Below, one piece after another: positions 36,842 to 44,800 of a stretch of 64,000 nucleotides of DNA. Origin of the DNA: Pseudomonas sp. 21. Its GTDB lineage: Bacteria > Pseudomonadota > Gammaproteobacteria > Pseudomonadales > Pseudomonadaceae. Within the stretch, counting starts at the first letter, position 1. Each line of letters opens with the position of its first letter. Both the position numbers and the translations under genes were made by a program. The DNA lies in assembly GCF_000955805.1 (NCBI RefSeq), contig NZ_JYOA01000007.1:93382-157381 (forward strand). The letters run 5' to 3'. The notes under the pieces were generated by a model that saw only the letters and a program-made list of their open reading frames with translations, was not told where the DNA came from and did not search any database.

Positions 36842-37530
36842 CAGCTCTTGTCCGGCGCGTAGCTGTAGCCCAGCCCGCGGTGGGTCTGGATCGGTTCGGC
36901 GGTGGGAGCGACCTGGCGCAGCTTGGCGCGCAGGCTCTTGATGTGGCTGTCGACGTTGCGCTCGTAGCCGGCATCGGCGGCGACGCCCAGGGCATCGAGC
37001 AACTGCTCGCGGCTGAAGACGCGTTCGGGGCGCGCCAGCAACGTTTGCAGCAGGCGGAATTCGTGGCGGGTCAGGGCCAGCAAGTGGCCGTGGTAGCGAA
37101 TCTGGAAACGCTCTTCGTCCACCTCGAACGGGCCGTTGCCGGCGGGCGCCGTGGCAGGCGCTTCACGCGGCGCGGTGCGCTTGAGGATGGCTTTCACCCG
37201 CGCGGCAACTTCGCGCGGGCTGAAGGGTTTGACCACATAGTCGTCGGCGCCGATCTCCAGGCCGACGACGCGGTCGATCTCGGCGTTGCGCGCGGTGAGG
37301 AAGATCACCGGCACTTCGGAGAAGCGCCGCAGCTGTTTGCAGGCTTCGAAGCCGCTGATGTCGGGCAGGCCGACGTCGAGGATGACCAGGTCGAATGCGT
37401 CGCGCTGCAGGCGTTCGAGGGCGGGGCCGGCGAGGTTCAGCCAGGTGGCCTCGAAACCCTCGGCCTGCAGGGCGTAGAGCAGCGTGTCGGCGATGGCGGC
37501 TTCATCTTCGACGATGAGGATGTGGGGCAT
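36841..37530 (-). CDS. creB: Response regulator CreB
   Basis: A 229-residue OmpR/PhoB-type regulator. The receiver domain (residues ~1-120) begins MPHILIVEDEAAIADTLL; the phospho-acceptor Asp is in LVILDVGLPDISG (~52). VVKPFSPREV carries the conserved Lys. The winged-helix DNA-binding domain (~128-225) contains LTRHEFRLLQTLLARPERVFSREQLLDALG and VDSHIKSLRAKL. First gene of a creB-creC unit followed by creD. Start at the canonical Met. Confidence 0.95.
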   Translation of the reverse strand: MPHILIVEDEAAIADTLLYALQAEGFEATWLNLAGPALERLQRDAFDLVILDVGLPDISGFEACKQLRRFSEVPVIFLTARNAEIDRVVGLEIGADDYVVKPFSPREVAARVKAILKRTAPREAPATAPAGNGPFEVDEERFQIRYHGHLLALTRHEFRLLQTLLARPERVFSREQLLDALGVAADAGYERNVDSHIKSLRAKLRQVAPTAEPIQTHRGLGYSYAPDKS

Positions 37531-37595
37531 GGGATTCCGATTCCCGGGAAAGTCCCGGAAGGGTCCATCATGCCCCGCGCCGCGTCAATCGAGGA

Positions 37596-38117
37596 TCAGG
37601 AGCAGCTCGGCTTGCCGGCGACGAAGCGCTCACCCGGGTCCACCGCGACATGGAATTTGCGCAGGCCCTTGGTGCCCATCAGGAACGGGTAGTTGAAGTG
37701 GCTGCGATCAGTGAGGTTGACCTCGATGGTGCGCTGGTCTCCGCCCAGGCATACCGGCAGCTCGATCACCGGGCGCTGGCTGAGGCCGGGGCTGGCCTCT
37801 TCCTCTTCGTCCTCGCCAGCGGATTCGGTGCGGTTCTTGATCTTCGAGATGCGCGACAGCTTGTGCTCGTATACCGAGTCGCCGCCGTCCTTGGTGGCCA
37901 GCTTGAAGCGCACCCAGTCCTCGCCGTCACGCTGGAAGATCTGGATGTCCTTGGCCGACAGCGAGGAGGTGTAGGCGCCGGTGTCCATCTTGGCCTGCAG
38001 GGTCTGGTCGAGTTCGGGCAGGCTGACCCATTCGTAGCGGCCGTAGAGCTTGGTCTCGGCGGCCAGGGCGAGGCCGGGCAGTGCGATGAGGGTAAGCAGA
38101 GCAAGGGCGCGTTTCAC
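37596..38117 (-). CDS. Exported retropepsin-like (PF05618/RimB-type) protein, copy 1
   Basis: A 173-residue protein with an N-terminal signal sequence (VKRALALLTLIALPGLALA). The core motif AKMDTGAYTSSLSA (near residue 45) is the D-T-G-A aspartic-protease-like motif of the family first named ATP-dependent zinc protease and now known to include the retropepsin-like RimB. Later blocks are RVRFKLATKDGG..., PVIELPVCLGGDQRTIEVNLTDRSHFNYPFLMGTKGLRKFHVAVDP. An acidic run DEEEEASPG sits at ~115. A GTG at 38117 with GGAG nine bases upstream is the start. It lies next to creB but reads independently. It is paralogous to 42071-42583. Confidence 0.8.
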   Translation of the reverse strand: MKRALALLTLIALPGLALAAETKLYGRYEWVSLPELDQTLQAKMDTGAYTSSLSAKDIQIFQRDGEDWVRFKLATKDGGDSVYEHKLSRISKIKNRTESAGEDEEEEASPGLSQRPVIELPVCLGGDQRTIEVNLTDRSHFNYPFLMGTKGLRKFHVAVDPGERFVAGKPSCS

Positions 38118-38251
38118 GCGGAATCTCCGGGGTGGATTACGTCGCATAGGACTAGCACGGCGGCCATTGGTTCGCCATACCCGCGCCGCTTGGGCAGGAA
38201 CAATTGTCTGCGTATCATGGCCGCGCCACCGTCGCACAAGGAATGGACCCC

Positions 38252-39136
38252 ATGCCGGCAGTCAAAGGCGTCATCGCCAGCCTCCTGCTGTTGCTCAATA
38301 CCCTGATCCTGATCGGGCCTATGATGCTGATCGCGCTGCTCAAGCTGATCATTCCCGGTCAGGCCGCGAAGGACGCCTGCTCGCGCGGGGTGATGTGGAT
38401 CGCCGAGACCTGGGCGGAGATCGACAAGGCCATCTTCGCCCTGATGACGCCCACCCTCTGGGACATCCGCGGCGGCGCCCAATTGCGTGGCGACACCTCT
38501 TACCTGGTGATCAGCAACCACCAGTCCTGGGTCGACATTCCGGCGCTGGTGCAGGCCTTCAACCGCAAGACGCCCTACTTCAAGTTCTTCCTCAAGAAGG
38601 AGCTGATCTGGGTGCCCTTCCTCGGCCTGGCCTTCTGGGCGCTCGACTACCCCTTCATGAAGCGCTACAGCAAGGCCTTCCTGGAGAAGCACCCGGAACT
38701 CAAGGGCAAGGACCTGGACATCACCCGGGCCGCCTGCGAGAAATTCAAGCGCATGCCGGTGACCGTGGTGAACTACCTCGAAGGCACGCGCTTCACCCCG
38801 GCCAAGCAGGCCCAGCAGCAGTCGCCCTACCAGAACCTGCTGCGCCCCAAGGCCGGCGGCGTGGCCTTCGTGCTGGCCGCGCTGGGTGAGCAGCTCGATA
38901 CGCTGCTGGACGTCACCCTGGTCTACCCGAAGGGCCCACGACCGGGCTTCTGGGACCTGCTCTGCGGACGCGTGCCGCGCATCATCGTCGATATCCAGGC
39001 GCGCGAGATCGACCCCGCGCTGTGGCAGGGCGATTACGAGAACGATGCGGAATTCCGCCAGTACGTGCAGCAGTGGGTATCGCAGCTGTGGGAACAGAAG
39101 GATGCGCGCATCGAACAGTTGCGCCAGGAGTTCTGA
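38252..39136 (+). CDS. 1-acyl-sn-glycerol-3-phosphate acyltransferase-like (PlsC/YihG type)
   Basis: A 294-residue membrane acyltransferase. The catalytic HxxxxD block is ISNHQSWVDIPALVQAF (near residue 90), and the second block is VNYLEGTRFTPAKQ (EGTR, ~170). LKKELIWVPFLGLAFWALDYPFMKR is typical of the YihG/LPLAT subfamily. A membrane helix is at the N-terminus (LLLLLNTLILIGPMMLIALLKLII). These enzymes acylate lysophosphatidate in phospholipid synthesis; YihG-type members tune unsaturated chains. The ATG at 38252 has AAGGA nine bases upstream; the ATG at 38243 overlaps that site. It converges with the DUF2780 gene, separated by six bases. Confidence 0.88.
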   Translation: MPAVKGVIASLLLLLNTLILIGPMMLIALLKLIIPGQAAKDACSRGVMWIAETWAEIDKAIFALMTPTLWDIRGGAQLRGDTSYLVISNHQSWVDIPALVQAFNRKTPYFKFFLKKELIWVPFLGLAFWALDYPFMKRYSKAFLEKHPELKGKDLDITRAACEKFKRMPVTVVNYLEGTRFTPAKQAQQQSPYQNLLRPKAGGVAFVLAALGEQLDTLLDVTLVYPKGPRPGFWDLLCGRVPRIIVDIQAREIDPALWQGDYENDAEFRQYVQQWVSQLWEQKDARIEQLRQEF

Positions 39137-39142
39137 CGCGGC

Positions 39143-39706
39143 TCAGGCGCCCCGCCCGGCGACCGGCGCAGCCGGCGTCAGCGGGGCCGTCGGCGTGCCC
39201 CAGAGTCCACCGAGCGTCCCCAGCAGCTGGCTGCTCAAGCCCTGCTCGGTGAAGTAGTCGAGGATCACCCCGGCGAAGCGGCCGATCATCGACTGGTCCA
39301 TGCCCAGCACGCCGAAGATCTGGTCGACGTCCTGCAGGTTGTTGATCCCGCCCAGCAGCGCCGCGGCGCTGCCCAGCCCACCGAAGCCACCCAGCGCACC
39401 ACCCAGATCGCCCAGCGAGCTGTTGCCGGCGAGCTGGTCGAGGTTCGGCAGGGATTTCTGCAACTGTGCCGTGTCGGTGTCCTTCAGGCTGTTCATCGCC
39501 AGCCCCAACAAGGCGCCGGTGCCGCCGATGGCCTGCTGCTCGCTGACACCCAGCTGCTTGGTGAGGTTGCCCAGCAGCGCATTGGCGGCGGGCGGCACGC
39601 TCTGCGTCTCGGTGACGGGCTCGCTGGCGTCGGTGAAGGTAGCGGCGAACACGGGGGAAGCGGCCAGCCAGGCGGCAGCCAGGAAGACGACGGAACGGGT
39701 GGGCAT
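39143..39706 (-). CDS. DUF2780 (VcgC/VcgE-type) exported protein, copy 1
   Basis: A 187-residue protein with a signal peptide (MPTRSVVFLAAAWLAASPVFA). The mature part contains ANALLGNLTKQLGVSEQQAIGGTGALLGLAMNSLKDTDTAQLQKSLPNLDQLAG, the DUF2780 block. A Gly/Leu-rich stretch (SLGDLGGALGGFGGLGSAAALLGGINNLQDV) and VLGMDQSMIGRFAGVILDYFTEQGLSSQLLGTLGGLWG follow. It ends in a Pro/Ala tail. The family is named after Vibrio cassette-encoded proteins and has no known activity. It pairs with the homologue at 39804-40346; the spacing of 97 bp suggests one transcript. Confidence 0.82.
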   Translation of the reverse strand: MPTRSVVFLAAAWLAASPVFAATFTDASEPVTETQSVPPAANALLGNLTKQLGVSEQQAIGGTGALLGLAMNSLKDTDTAQLQKSLPNLDQLAGNSSLGDLGGALGGFGGLGSAAALLGGINNLQDVDQIFGVLGMDQSMIGRFAGVILDYFTEQGLSSQLLGTLGGLWGTPTAPLTPAAPVAGRGA

Positions 39707-39803
39707 CGACGGCTCCGGAAAACGGATGTCCGGCCCCAGGACGGGGCCGGATCGTCGATAGGACCGGGGCGCGGCGCGGCGGTTCCGCGCCGGCCGGCGG
39801 ATA

Positions 39804-40346
39804 TCAGGCGCCGGTGCCCCAGAGGCTGCCCAGGGTGCCGAGCAGGTTGCTGTTCAGGCCCTGCTTGCCGAGGTAATCCAGCAGCACGCTGGAGAATTTG
39901 CCGGTCATGTCCTGGTCCATGCCCAGCGCGCCGAAGGCCTTGCTCACGTCGCCCATGCTGCTGACGTTGCCCAGCAGGCCGCTGGAAGCGCCGCCGCCCA
40001 GGTCGCCGAGCTGGCCACCGAGGCCGCCCAGGGCATTGCTGCCGGTGAGTTTGTCGAGGCCGGGAACGGTCTTCGCCAGCTGCGAATAGTCGGCGGTGCT
40101 CAGCTTGTTCTTCGCCAGGCCCAGCAACGCGCCGGTACCGCCGAGCGCCTGTTCGTCGCTGACGCCGAGCTGGCCGGTCAGGGCGCTGAGCAGGCCGCTG
40201 GTCTGCGGGGTGGAAGCAACGCGCGAGGTATCGGCGCCGGTCGCGCCGGACACCGCCTTGGCGGCATCGCCCAGGTTGAAGGCGAATGCGGAGGAAGCCG
40301 CCAGCAGGGCGGCCAGTGCGAGGGTGACACGGGGTTTGACGGACAT
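39804..40346 (-). CDS. DUF2780 exported protein, copy 2
   Basis: A 180-residue paralogue of the gene at 39143. Signal peptide MSVKPRVTLALAALLAASSAFA, then SGLLSALTGQLGVSDEQALGGTGALLGLAKNKLSTADYSQLAKTVPGLDKL, a Gly-rich core (GGLGGQLGDLGGGASSGLLGNV), and FGALGMDQDMTGKFSSVLLDYLGKQGLNSNLLGTLGSLWG. It lacks the Pro/Ala tail of copy 1. ATG 40346 is preceded by CAGGAG. This is the upstream member of the pair, diverging from the MFS transporter with a 287-bp gap. Confidence 0.82.
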   Translation of the reverse strand: MSVKPRVTLALAALLAASSAFAFNLGDAAKAVSGATGADTSRVASTPQTSGLLSALTGQLGVSDEQALGGTGALLGLAKNKLSTADYSQLAKTVPGLDKLTGSNALGGLGGQLGDLGGGASSGLLGNVSSMGDVSKAFGALGMDQDMTGKFSSVLLDYLGKQGLNSNLLGTLGSLWGTGA

Positions 40347-40633
40347 CGCTGTCTCCTGGGGGTACCGGACGCCATATCGACCGGGAGCCGGGGCCATTGT
40401 TCCGCCCTGGGAGGCGCGACGGGGGAAAAGCACGGCGCGGTCACAGGACCGCCAATGATCGACCTCCCGAGGCAGCGACAGGGAACTCCCTCGCCAGTGG
40501 GCAACGAAAGGCCGTTCGTCCAATTCCCTGGGCTGGCGGCGAGCTAGAGTCGTCTCTCCGCTGCCGCGGCGTTTTTCCCCGCGAACGCCAAAGATTCCCT
40601 AAGCTAGAGCCATTCCCGCCCGACGGACCGACC

Positions 40634-42070
40634 ATGAGCGAACCCTTCATCCTCACGCCCCGCGTGGCCCGCCTGCTGCCCTGGCTGGTGGCCATCGCCT
40701 TCTTCATGCAGGCCCTGGACGGCACCATCCTCAACACTGCCCTGCCGAGCATGGCCCGCTCGCTGGAAGAGGACCCGCTGCGCATGCAGGGCGTGGTGAT
40801 CGCCTACCTGCTCACCGTGGCGTTGCTGATCCCTTCCTCCGGCTGGATTTCCGACCGCTTCGGCACGCGCCGGGTCTTCCTCTTCGCGATCTTCCTGTTC
40901 AGCTTCGGCTCGCTGCTCTGCGCGCTCTCGCCCAGCCTTGGCAGCCTGGTCGGCGCCCGCGTGGTGCAGGGCATCGGCGGCGCGCTGATGATGCCGGTGG
41001 GGCGCCTGGTGATCCTGCGCGTGTACCCGCGAACGGAGCTGGTGCGCATCCTCAGCTTCGTCACCATCCCCGGCCTGCTCGGTCCGCTGGCCGGCCCGAC
41101 GCTGGGCGGCTGGCTGGTGGAGTATGCCAGCTGGCACTGGATCTTCCTGATCAACCTGCCGGTGGGGCTGGTCGGCTTCATCGTCGCCCTGCGCCTGATG
41201 CCGGACCTGCACGGCGTGCGTGCGACGCGCTTCGACACGATCGGCTTCCTGCTGTTCGGCGGCTCCATGGTGCTGATCACCATCGCCCTGGAAGGCCTGG
41301 GCGAATTGCGCATGCCCCATGTGCGCGTGGTCCTGCTGCTGGTGGGCGGCCTGGTGCTGCTGGCGGCGTATTGGCTGCGCGCACTGAAGATCGAGGCGCC
41401 GCTGTTCCCTCCGTCTCTGTTCCAGACGCGAACCTTCGCCGTCGGTGTGCTGGGCAACCTGTTCGCACGGCTGGGCAGCGGCTCCCTGCCCTTCCTCACG
41501 CCGCTGCTGCTACAGATCGGCCTGGGCTTCTCGCCGTCGCGGGCGGGCATGACCATGATCCCGATGGCACTGGCGGCCATGGTGATCAAGTCGCTGGCGC
41601 GACCGCTGCTGGACCTGTTCGGCTACCGCAAGCTGCTGGTGGGCAACACCCTGTTGCTCGGCGCGATGATCGCCAGCCTCGGCCTGGTCGACCAGAACAC
41701 TCCCTACGCGCTGCTGCTGGTGCAGCTGGCGATACTGGGCGGGATCAACTCGCTGCAGTTCACCGCGATGAACACCCTCTCCCTGATCGACCTGCGCGAC
41801 GACAACGCCAGCGCCGGCAACAGCCTGCTCTCGGTGGTCATGCAGTTGTCCATCGGCATGGGCATCGCCTGCGCGGCGGCGCTGCTGGGCGGCTTCAATG
41901 GTGACCAGGAAAGTGCGCAAGGCGACGTGCTGTCAGCTTTCCACGCGACCTACTTCAGCGTCGGCATCCTCTCGATGCTGGCGGCGGCGATCTTCTTCCA
42001 GCTCAACGCCGACGACGGCCGCACCACGCCACGCCGGGTCGAGCCCGAGCATGGCGTCGATGAGCACTGA
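40634..42070 (+). CDS. DHA2-family MFS exporter (MdtD/EmrB-like)
   Basis: A 478-residue inner-membrane drug:proton antiporter with 14 predicted membrane segments. [28 protein letters not shown] is the TM1 signature of DHA2 transporters (D1 motif LDxTIVNxALP). [21 protein letters not shown] is MFS motif A. [25 protein letters not shown] and [31 protein letters not shown] (motifs B and C) follow. The substrate is unknown. ATG 40634 has an MSEPF start like related proteins. Its stop abuts the stop of the retropepsin-like gene (42071). Position fits PAO1 PA0458. Confidence 0.9.
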   Translation: [478 protein letters not shown]

Positions 42071-42583
42071 TCAGGGCTTGCAGGTAGGCGCGACGGTCTG
42101 CGTCTTCGAGGCGTCCACCGCGCCCAGGTGTTCCAGGGTGCGGCGGCCGAGCAGCACCGGGTAGTCCAGAGTCTGGCGGTCACGCAGGGTGAACTGCTCG
42201 CGATAGACCTTGCCGCCCAGGCAGACGTCCATCAGCACCACCGGGCTGCGCTCGACGCCGCTCTCGTTCTTGAACTTGAGCACACGCTCGACGCGCCGCT
42301 CGAAGGGCAGGCGCTGCTCCTTGCCGGTGGCAGGGTCGGTGAGCATCACGTCGTACTGCACCCAGCGCTCGCCGTTCTTCTTGATCCGGACGATGTTGCG
42401 CGCATCCATCACCGAGGTCTGCGCGCCGGTGTCCAGCTTGGCCTTGAGCGGCGCCTGCTCGGGCATCAGCATGAGCGTTTCCACCCAGCCCCAGGTGGTG
42501 GGCTGCGCGGGGGCGTCGGCGGCAAGGGCACTGCCCGAGAAGAGCAGGCCGGCGAGCAGCAGGCGGAAGGCGGGCGATGGCAT
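42071..42583 (-). CDS. Exported retropepsin-like (PF05618/RimB-type) protein, copy 2
   Basis: A 170-residue protein with a signal peptide (MPSPAFRLLLAGLLFSGSALA). The core motif is LKAKLDTGAQTSVMDARNIVRI (DTGA, residue ~50). Further blocks are WVQYDVMLTDPATGKEQRLPFERRV, RSPVVLMDVCLGGKVYREQFTLRDRQTLDYPVLLGRRTLEHLGAV. This is the same family as 37596-38117, with the same DTGA...VCLGG...YP-L-G order. The two differ in the middle; both end in cysteine-bearing tails (PSCS, PTCKP). Function is unknown; cytoplasmic RimB is a protease acting on RimK in Pseudomonas, whereas these are secreted. Confidence 0.8.
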   Translation of the reverse strand: MPSPAFRLLLAGLLFSGSALAADAPAQPTTWGWVETLMLMPEQAPLKAKLDTGAQTSVMDARNIVRIKKNGERWVQYDVMLTDPATGKEQRLPFERRVERVLKFKNESGVERSPVVLMDVCLGGKVYREQFTLRDRQTLDYPVLLGRRTLEHLGAVDASKTQTVAPTCKP

Positions 42584-42640
42584 GGATGGCGGCTCCGGAA
42601 AGTCGATGGCGGCACTATGGGCAATCAGAACATAGGCAAT

Positions 42641-42676
42641 AAAAAACCCCGGATGTTTCCACCCGGGGTTCTTTTT
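42641..42676 (-). terminator. Rho-independent terminator of the cold-shock gene
   Basis: Stem AACCCCGG / CCGGGGTT (42645-42652 and 42663-42670) with a 10-nt loop, then six Ts on the minus strand. It lies 18 nt after the csp stop. Confidence 0.85.
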
Positions 42677-42694
42677 GGCTGACGCCAGGGGATC

Positions 42695-42904
42695 TTAGAT
42701 CACCTGCACGCGCTCGGCCTGCATGCCTTTCTGGCCCTGCACGACCTCGAAGCTGACTTTCTGGCCTTCGGCCAGGGTCTTGAAGCCGTTACCTTCGATA
42801 GCGCGGAAGTGTACGAACACGTCCGGGCCGCTTTCCGGGGTAATGAAGCCGTAGCCTTTGGTCTCGTTGAACCACTTGACGGTGCCGTTCTGACGATTCG
42901 ACAT
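42695..42904 (-). CDS. Cold-shock-domain protein (CspA family)
   Basis: A 69-residue single-stranded nucleic-acid-binding protein. [21 protein letters not shown] contains RNP-1 (KGYGFI), and DVFVHFRAI is RNP-2. KSEEGQ-type substituted region reads [27 protein letters not shown]. Such proteins melt mRNA structure at low temperature and regulate transcription and translation. Only the ATG at 42904 fits, with GGAG upstream (AAGGAGAACACC). It is preceded by a ~260-nt untranslated leader with no gene (42905-43168), as is usual for csp genes. Corresponds to PAO1 PA0456. Confidence 0.95.
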   Translation of the reverse strand: MSNRQNGTVKWFNETKGYGFITPESGPDVFVHFRAIEGNGFKTLAEGQKVSFEVVQGQKGMQAERVQVI

Positions 42905-43225
42905 GGTGTTCTCCTTGGAACGTATTTTTGAAATTAGCCACGAATGGCCAGGAACTGAGTTGCAAGGAGTTACAAGGAGTCGAGCAGGACGGGGTGGAAT
43001 AACCGACCGCATCAGGTCACGATCGACGGCGACCCATGCAAACACAGTCCGGAAACTCTACGATAAAAATCTGCGGAAAGCGAATCTCTTGAAAAAACCG
43101 TTCATCGCCACTTGGAGAAATTCTGACGAGCGGCCTCAAACCCTTGCCATATCGGCTTCTCAGCCCTTTTGAGGGTGCTCTCCTGCTACACTGCGCGGCC
43201 ATATGGATTCACCCGGGCTCCCTTC
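42905..43225. other. Leader of csp and divergent promoter of dbpA
   Basis: A 321-nt gap with no gene. It is less GC-rich (TTACAAGG, AAAATCTGCGG, GAAAAAACCG) and holds a direct repeat of CAAGGAGT at ~42961-42980. It should carry the csp 5' UTR on the minus strand and the dbpA promoter on the plus strand. No RNA element was recognised. Confidence 0.5.
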
Positions 43226-44602
43226 GTGACCACCTCTGCATTTTCCAGCCTCGCGCTGTCGGCCGACCTGCTGGCCAACCTCGATTCTCTCGGTTACCGC
43301 GAGATGACGCCGATCCAGGCTGCCGCCCTGCCGGCGATCCTCAAGGGCCGCGACCTGATCGCCCAGGCCAAGACCGGCAGCGGCAAGACCGCCGCCTTCG
43401 GCATCGGTCTGCTCAGCCCGCTGAATCCGCGCTACTTCGGCTGCCAGGCACTGGTGCTGTGCCCGACCCGCGAGCTGGCTGACCAGGTGGCCAAGGAAAT
43501 CCGCCGCCTCGCCCGCGCCGCCGACAACATCAAGGTGCTGACCCTCTGCGGCGGCACGCCCTTCGGCCCGCAGATCGGCTCGCTGGAGCACGGCGCCCAC
43601 GTGGTGGTCGGCACCCCCGGTCGCATCCAGGAACACCTGCGCCGCGGCACCCTGAAGCTCGATGGCCTGAACACCCTGGTGCTCGACGAAGCCGACCGCA
43701 TGCTCGACATGGGCTTCTACGACAGCATCGCCGACATCATCGGCCAGGCCCCGGCGCGCCGGCAGACCCTGCTGTTCTCCGCCACCTACCCCGAGGGTAT
43801 CGACCAGCTGGCGGCGAAGTTCCTGAAGAACCCCGAGCGCGTGGAAGTGGAAGCGCTGCACGACGACAGTCAGATCGAGCAGCACTTCTACGAGATCGAT
43901 CCCAAGCAGCGCCTCGATGCCGTCGTCCGCCTGCTCCAGCATTTCCGCCCGCAATCCTGCGTCGCGTTCTGCCATACCCGCCAGCAGTGCATGGAAGTGG
44001 TCGAGCAACTCAACGCCCGCAAGATTTCCGCACTGGCCCTGCACGGTGACCTGGAGCAGCGCGAACGCGACCAGGTGCTGACCATGTTCGCCAACCGCAG
44101 CTGCAGCGTGCTGGTGGCCACCGACGTGGCCGCGCGCGGGCTGGACATCGCCGCGCTGGAAGCGGTGATCAACGTCGAACTGTCGCGCGATGCCCAGATC
44201 CACATCCATCGGATCGGCCGCAGCGGTCGTGCCGGCGAAAAGGGCCTGGCGCTGTCGCTGGTCACTCCCGCCGAAGCCAACCGCGCGCAGGCCATCGAAG
44301 ACCTGCAGGGCGCGCCGCTGAACTGGGAACGCATCGACTTCCTCAAGGCCAACGACACCCCGCTGCTGCCGCCGATGACCACCCTGGCCATCGCCGGCGG
44401 GCGCAAGGACAAGCTGCGTCCCGGCGACATCCTCGGCGCGCTGACCGGCGATGCGGGCCTCAAAGGCACACAGGTCGGCAAGATCGCCATCTTCGACTTC
44501 CAGGCCTTCGTCGCCGTGGAGCGCGACATCGCCAAGCAGGCGCTGAAGCACTTCAACGAAGGCAAGATCAAGGGCCGCTCGTTCAAGGCGCGCATCCTCT
44601 GA
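43226..44602 (+). CDS. dbpA: ATP-dependent RNA helicase DbpA
   Basis: A 458-residue DEAD-box helicase that remodels hairpin 92 of 23S rRNA during 50S assembly. Q-motif YREMTPIQAAALPAIL, motif I AKTGSGKT (residue ~55), Ia PTRELADQV, Ib TPGR, motif II LDEADRMLDMG, motif III SAT and motif VI HRIGRSGR are all present. The C-terminal RNA-binding domain (residues ~380-458) is the DbpA module that recognises the 23S hairpin (RKDKLRPGDILGALTG). A GTG at 43226 gives the E. coli length (457 aa). Followed by a REP pair. Confidence 0.95.
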   Translation: MTTSAFSSLALSADLLANLDSLGYREMTPIQAAALPAILKGRDLIAQAKTGSGKTAAFGIGLLSPLNPRYFGCQALVLCPTRELADQVAKEIRRLARAADNIKVLTLCGGTPFGPQIGSLEHGAHVVVGTPGRIQEHLRRGTLKLDGLNTLVLDEADRMLDMGFYDSIADIIGQAPARRQTLLFSATYPEGIDQLAAKFLKNPERVEVEALHDDSQIEQHFYEIDPKQRLDAVVRLLQHFRPQSCVAFCHTRQQCMEVVEQLNARKISALALHGDLEQRERDQVLTMFANRSCSVLVATDVAARGLDIAALEAVINVELSRDAQIHIHRIGRSGRAGEKGLALSLVTPAEANRAQAIEDLQGAPLNWERIDFLKANDTPLLPPMTTLAIAGGRKDKLRPGDILGALTGDAGLKGTQVGKIAIFDFQAFVAVERDIAKQALKHFNEGKIKGRSFKARIL

Positions 44603-44615
44603 CCGGAAAGCCCCT

Positions 44616-44693
44616 GTAGGAGCGAGCTTGCTCGCGAACCGCACGATATCGATAACGTCGGCAAACAGTGTTCGCGAGCAAGCTCGCTCCTAC
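44616..44693. repeat. REP pair between dbpA and the FUSC gene
   Basis: Arms at 44616-44638 and 44671-44693 of the GCGAGCTTGCTCGC type. Perfect complementarity over 23 bp. Confidence 0.88.
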
Positions 44694-44800
44694 AGAAAGC
44701 CCCGCGGCTCAGCCGCGTCGGTGCGTGACTCGCTCGCGATAGCCGCACGACAGTCGTTCCGCTAGTCTGAGCAGCAGACATTCGGAAGTCCCGCACGCGC

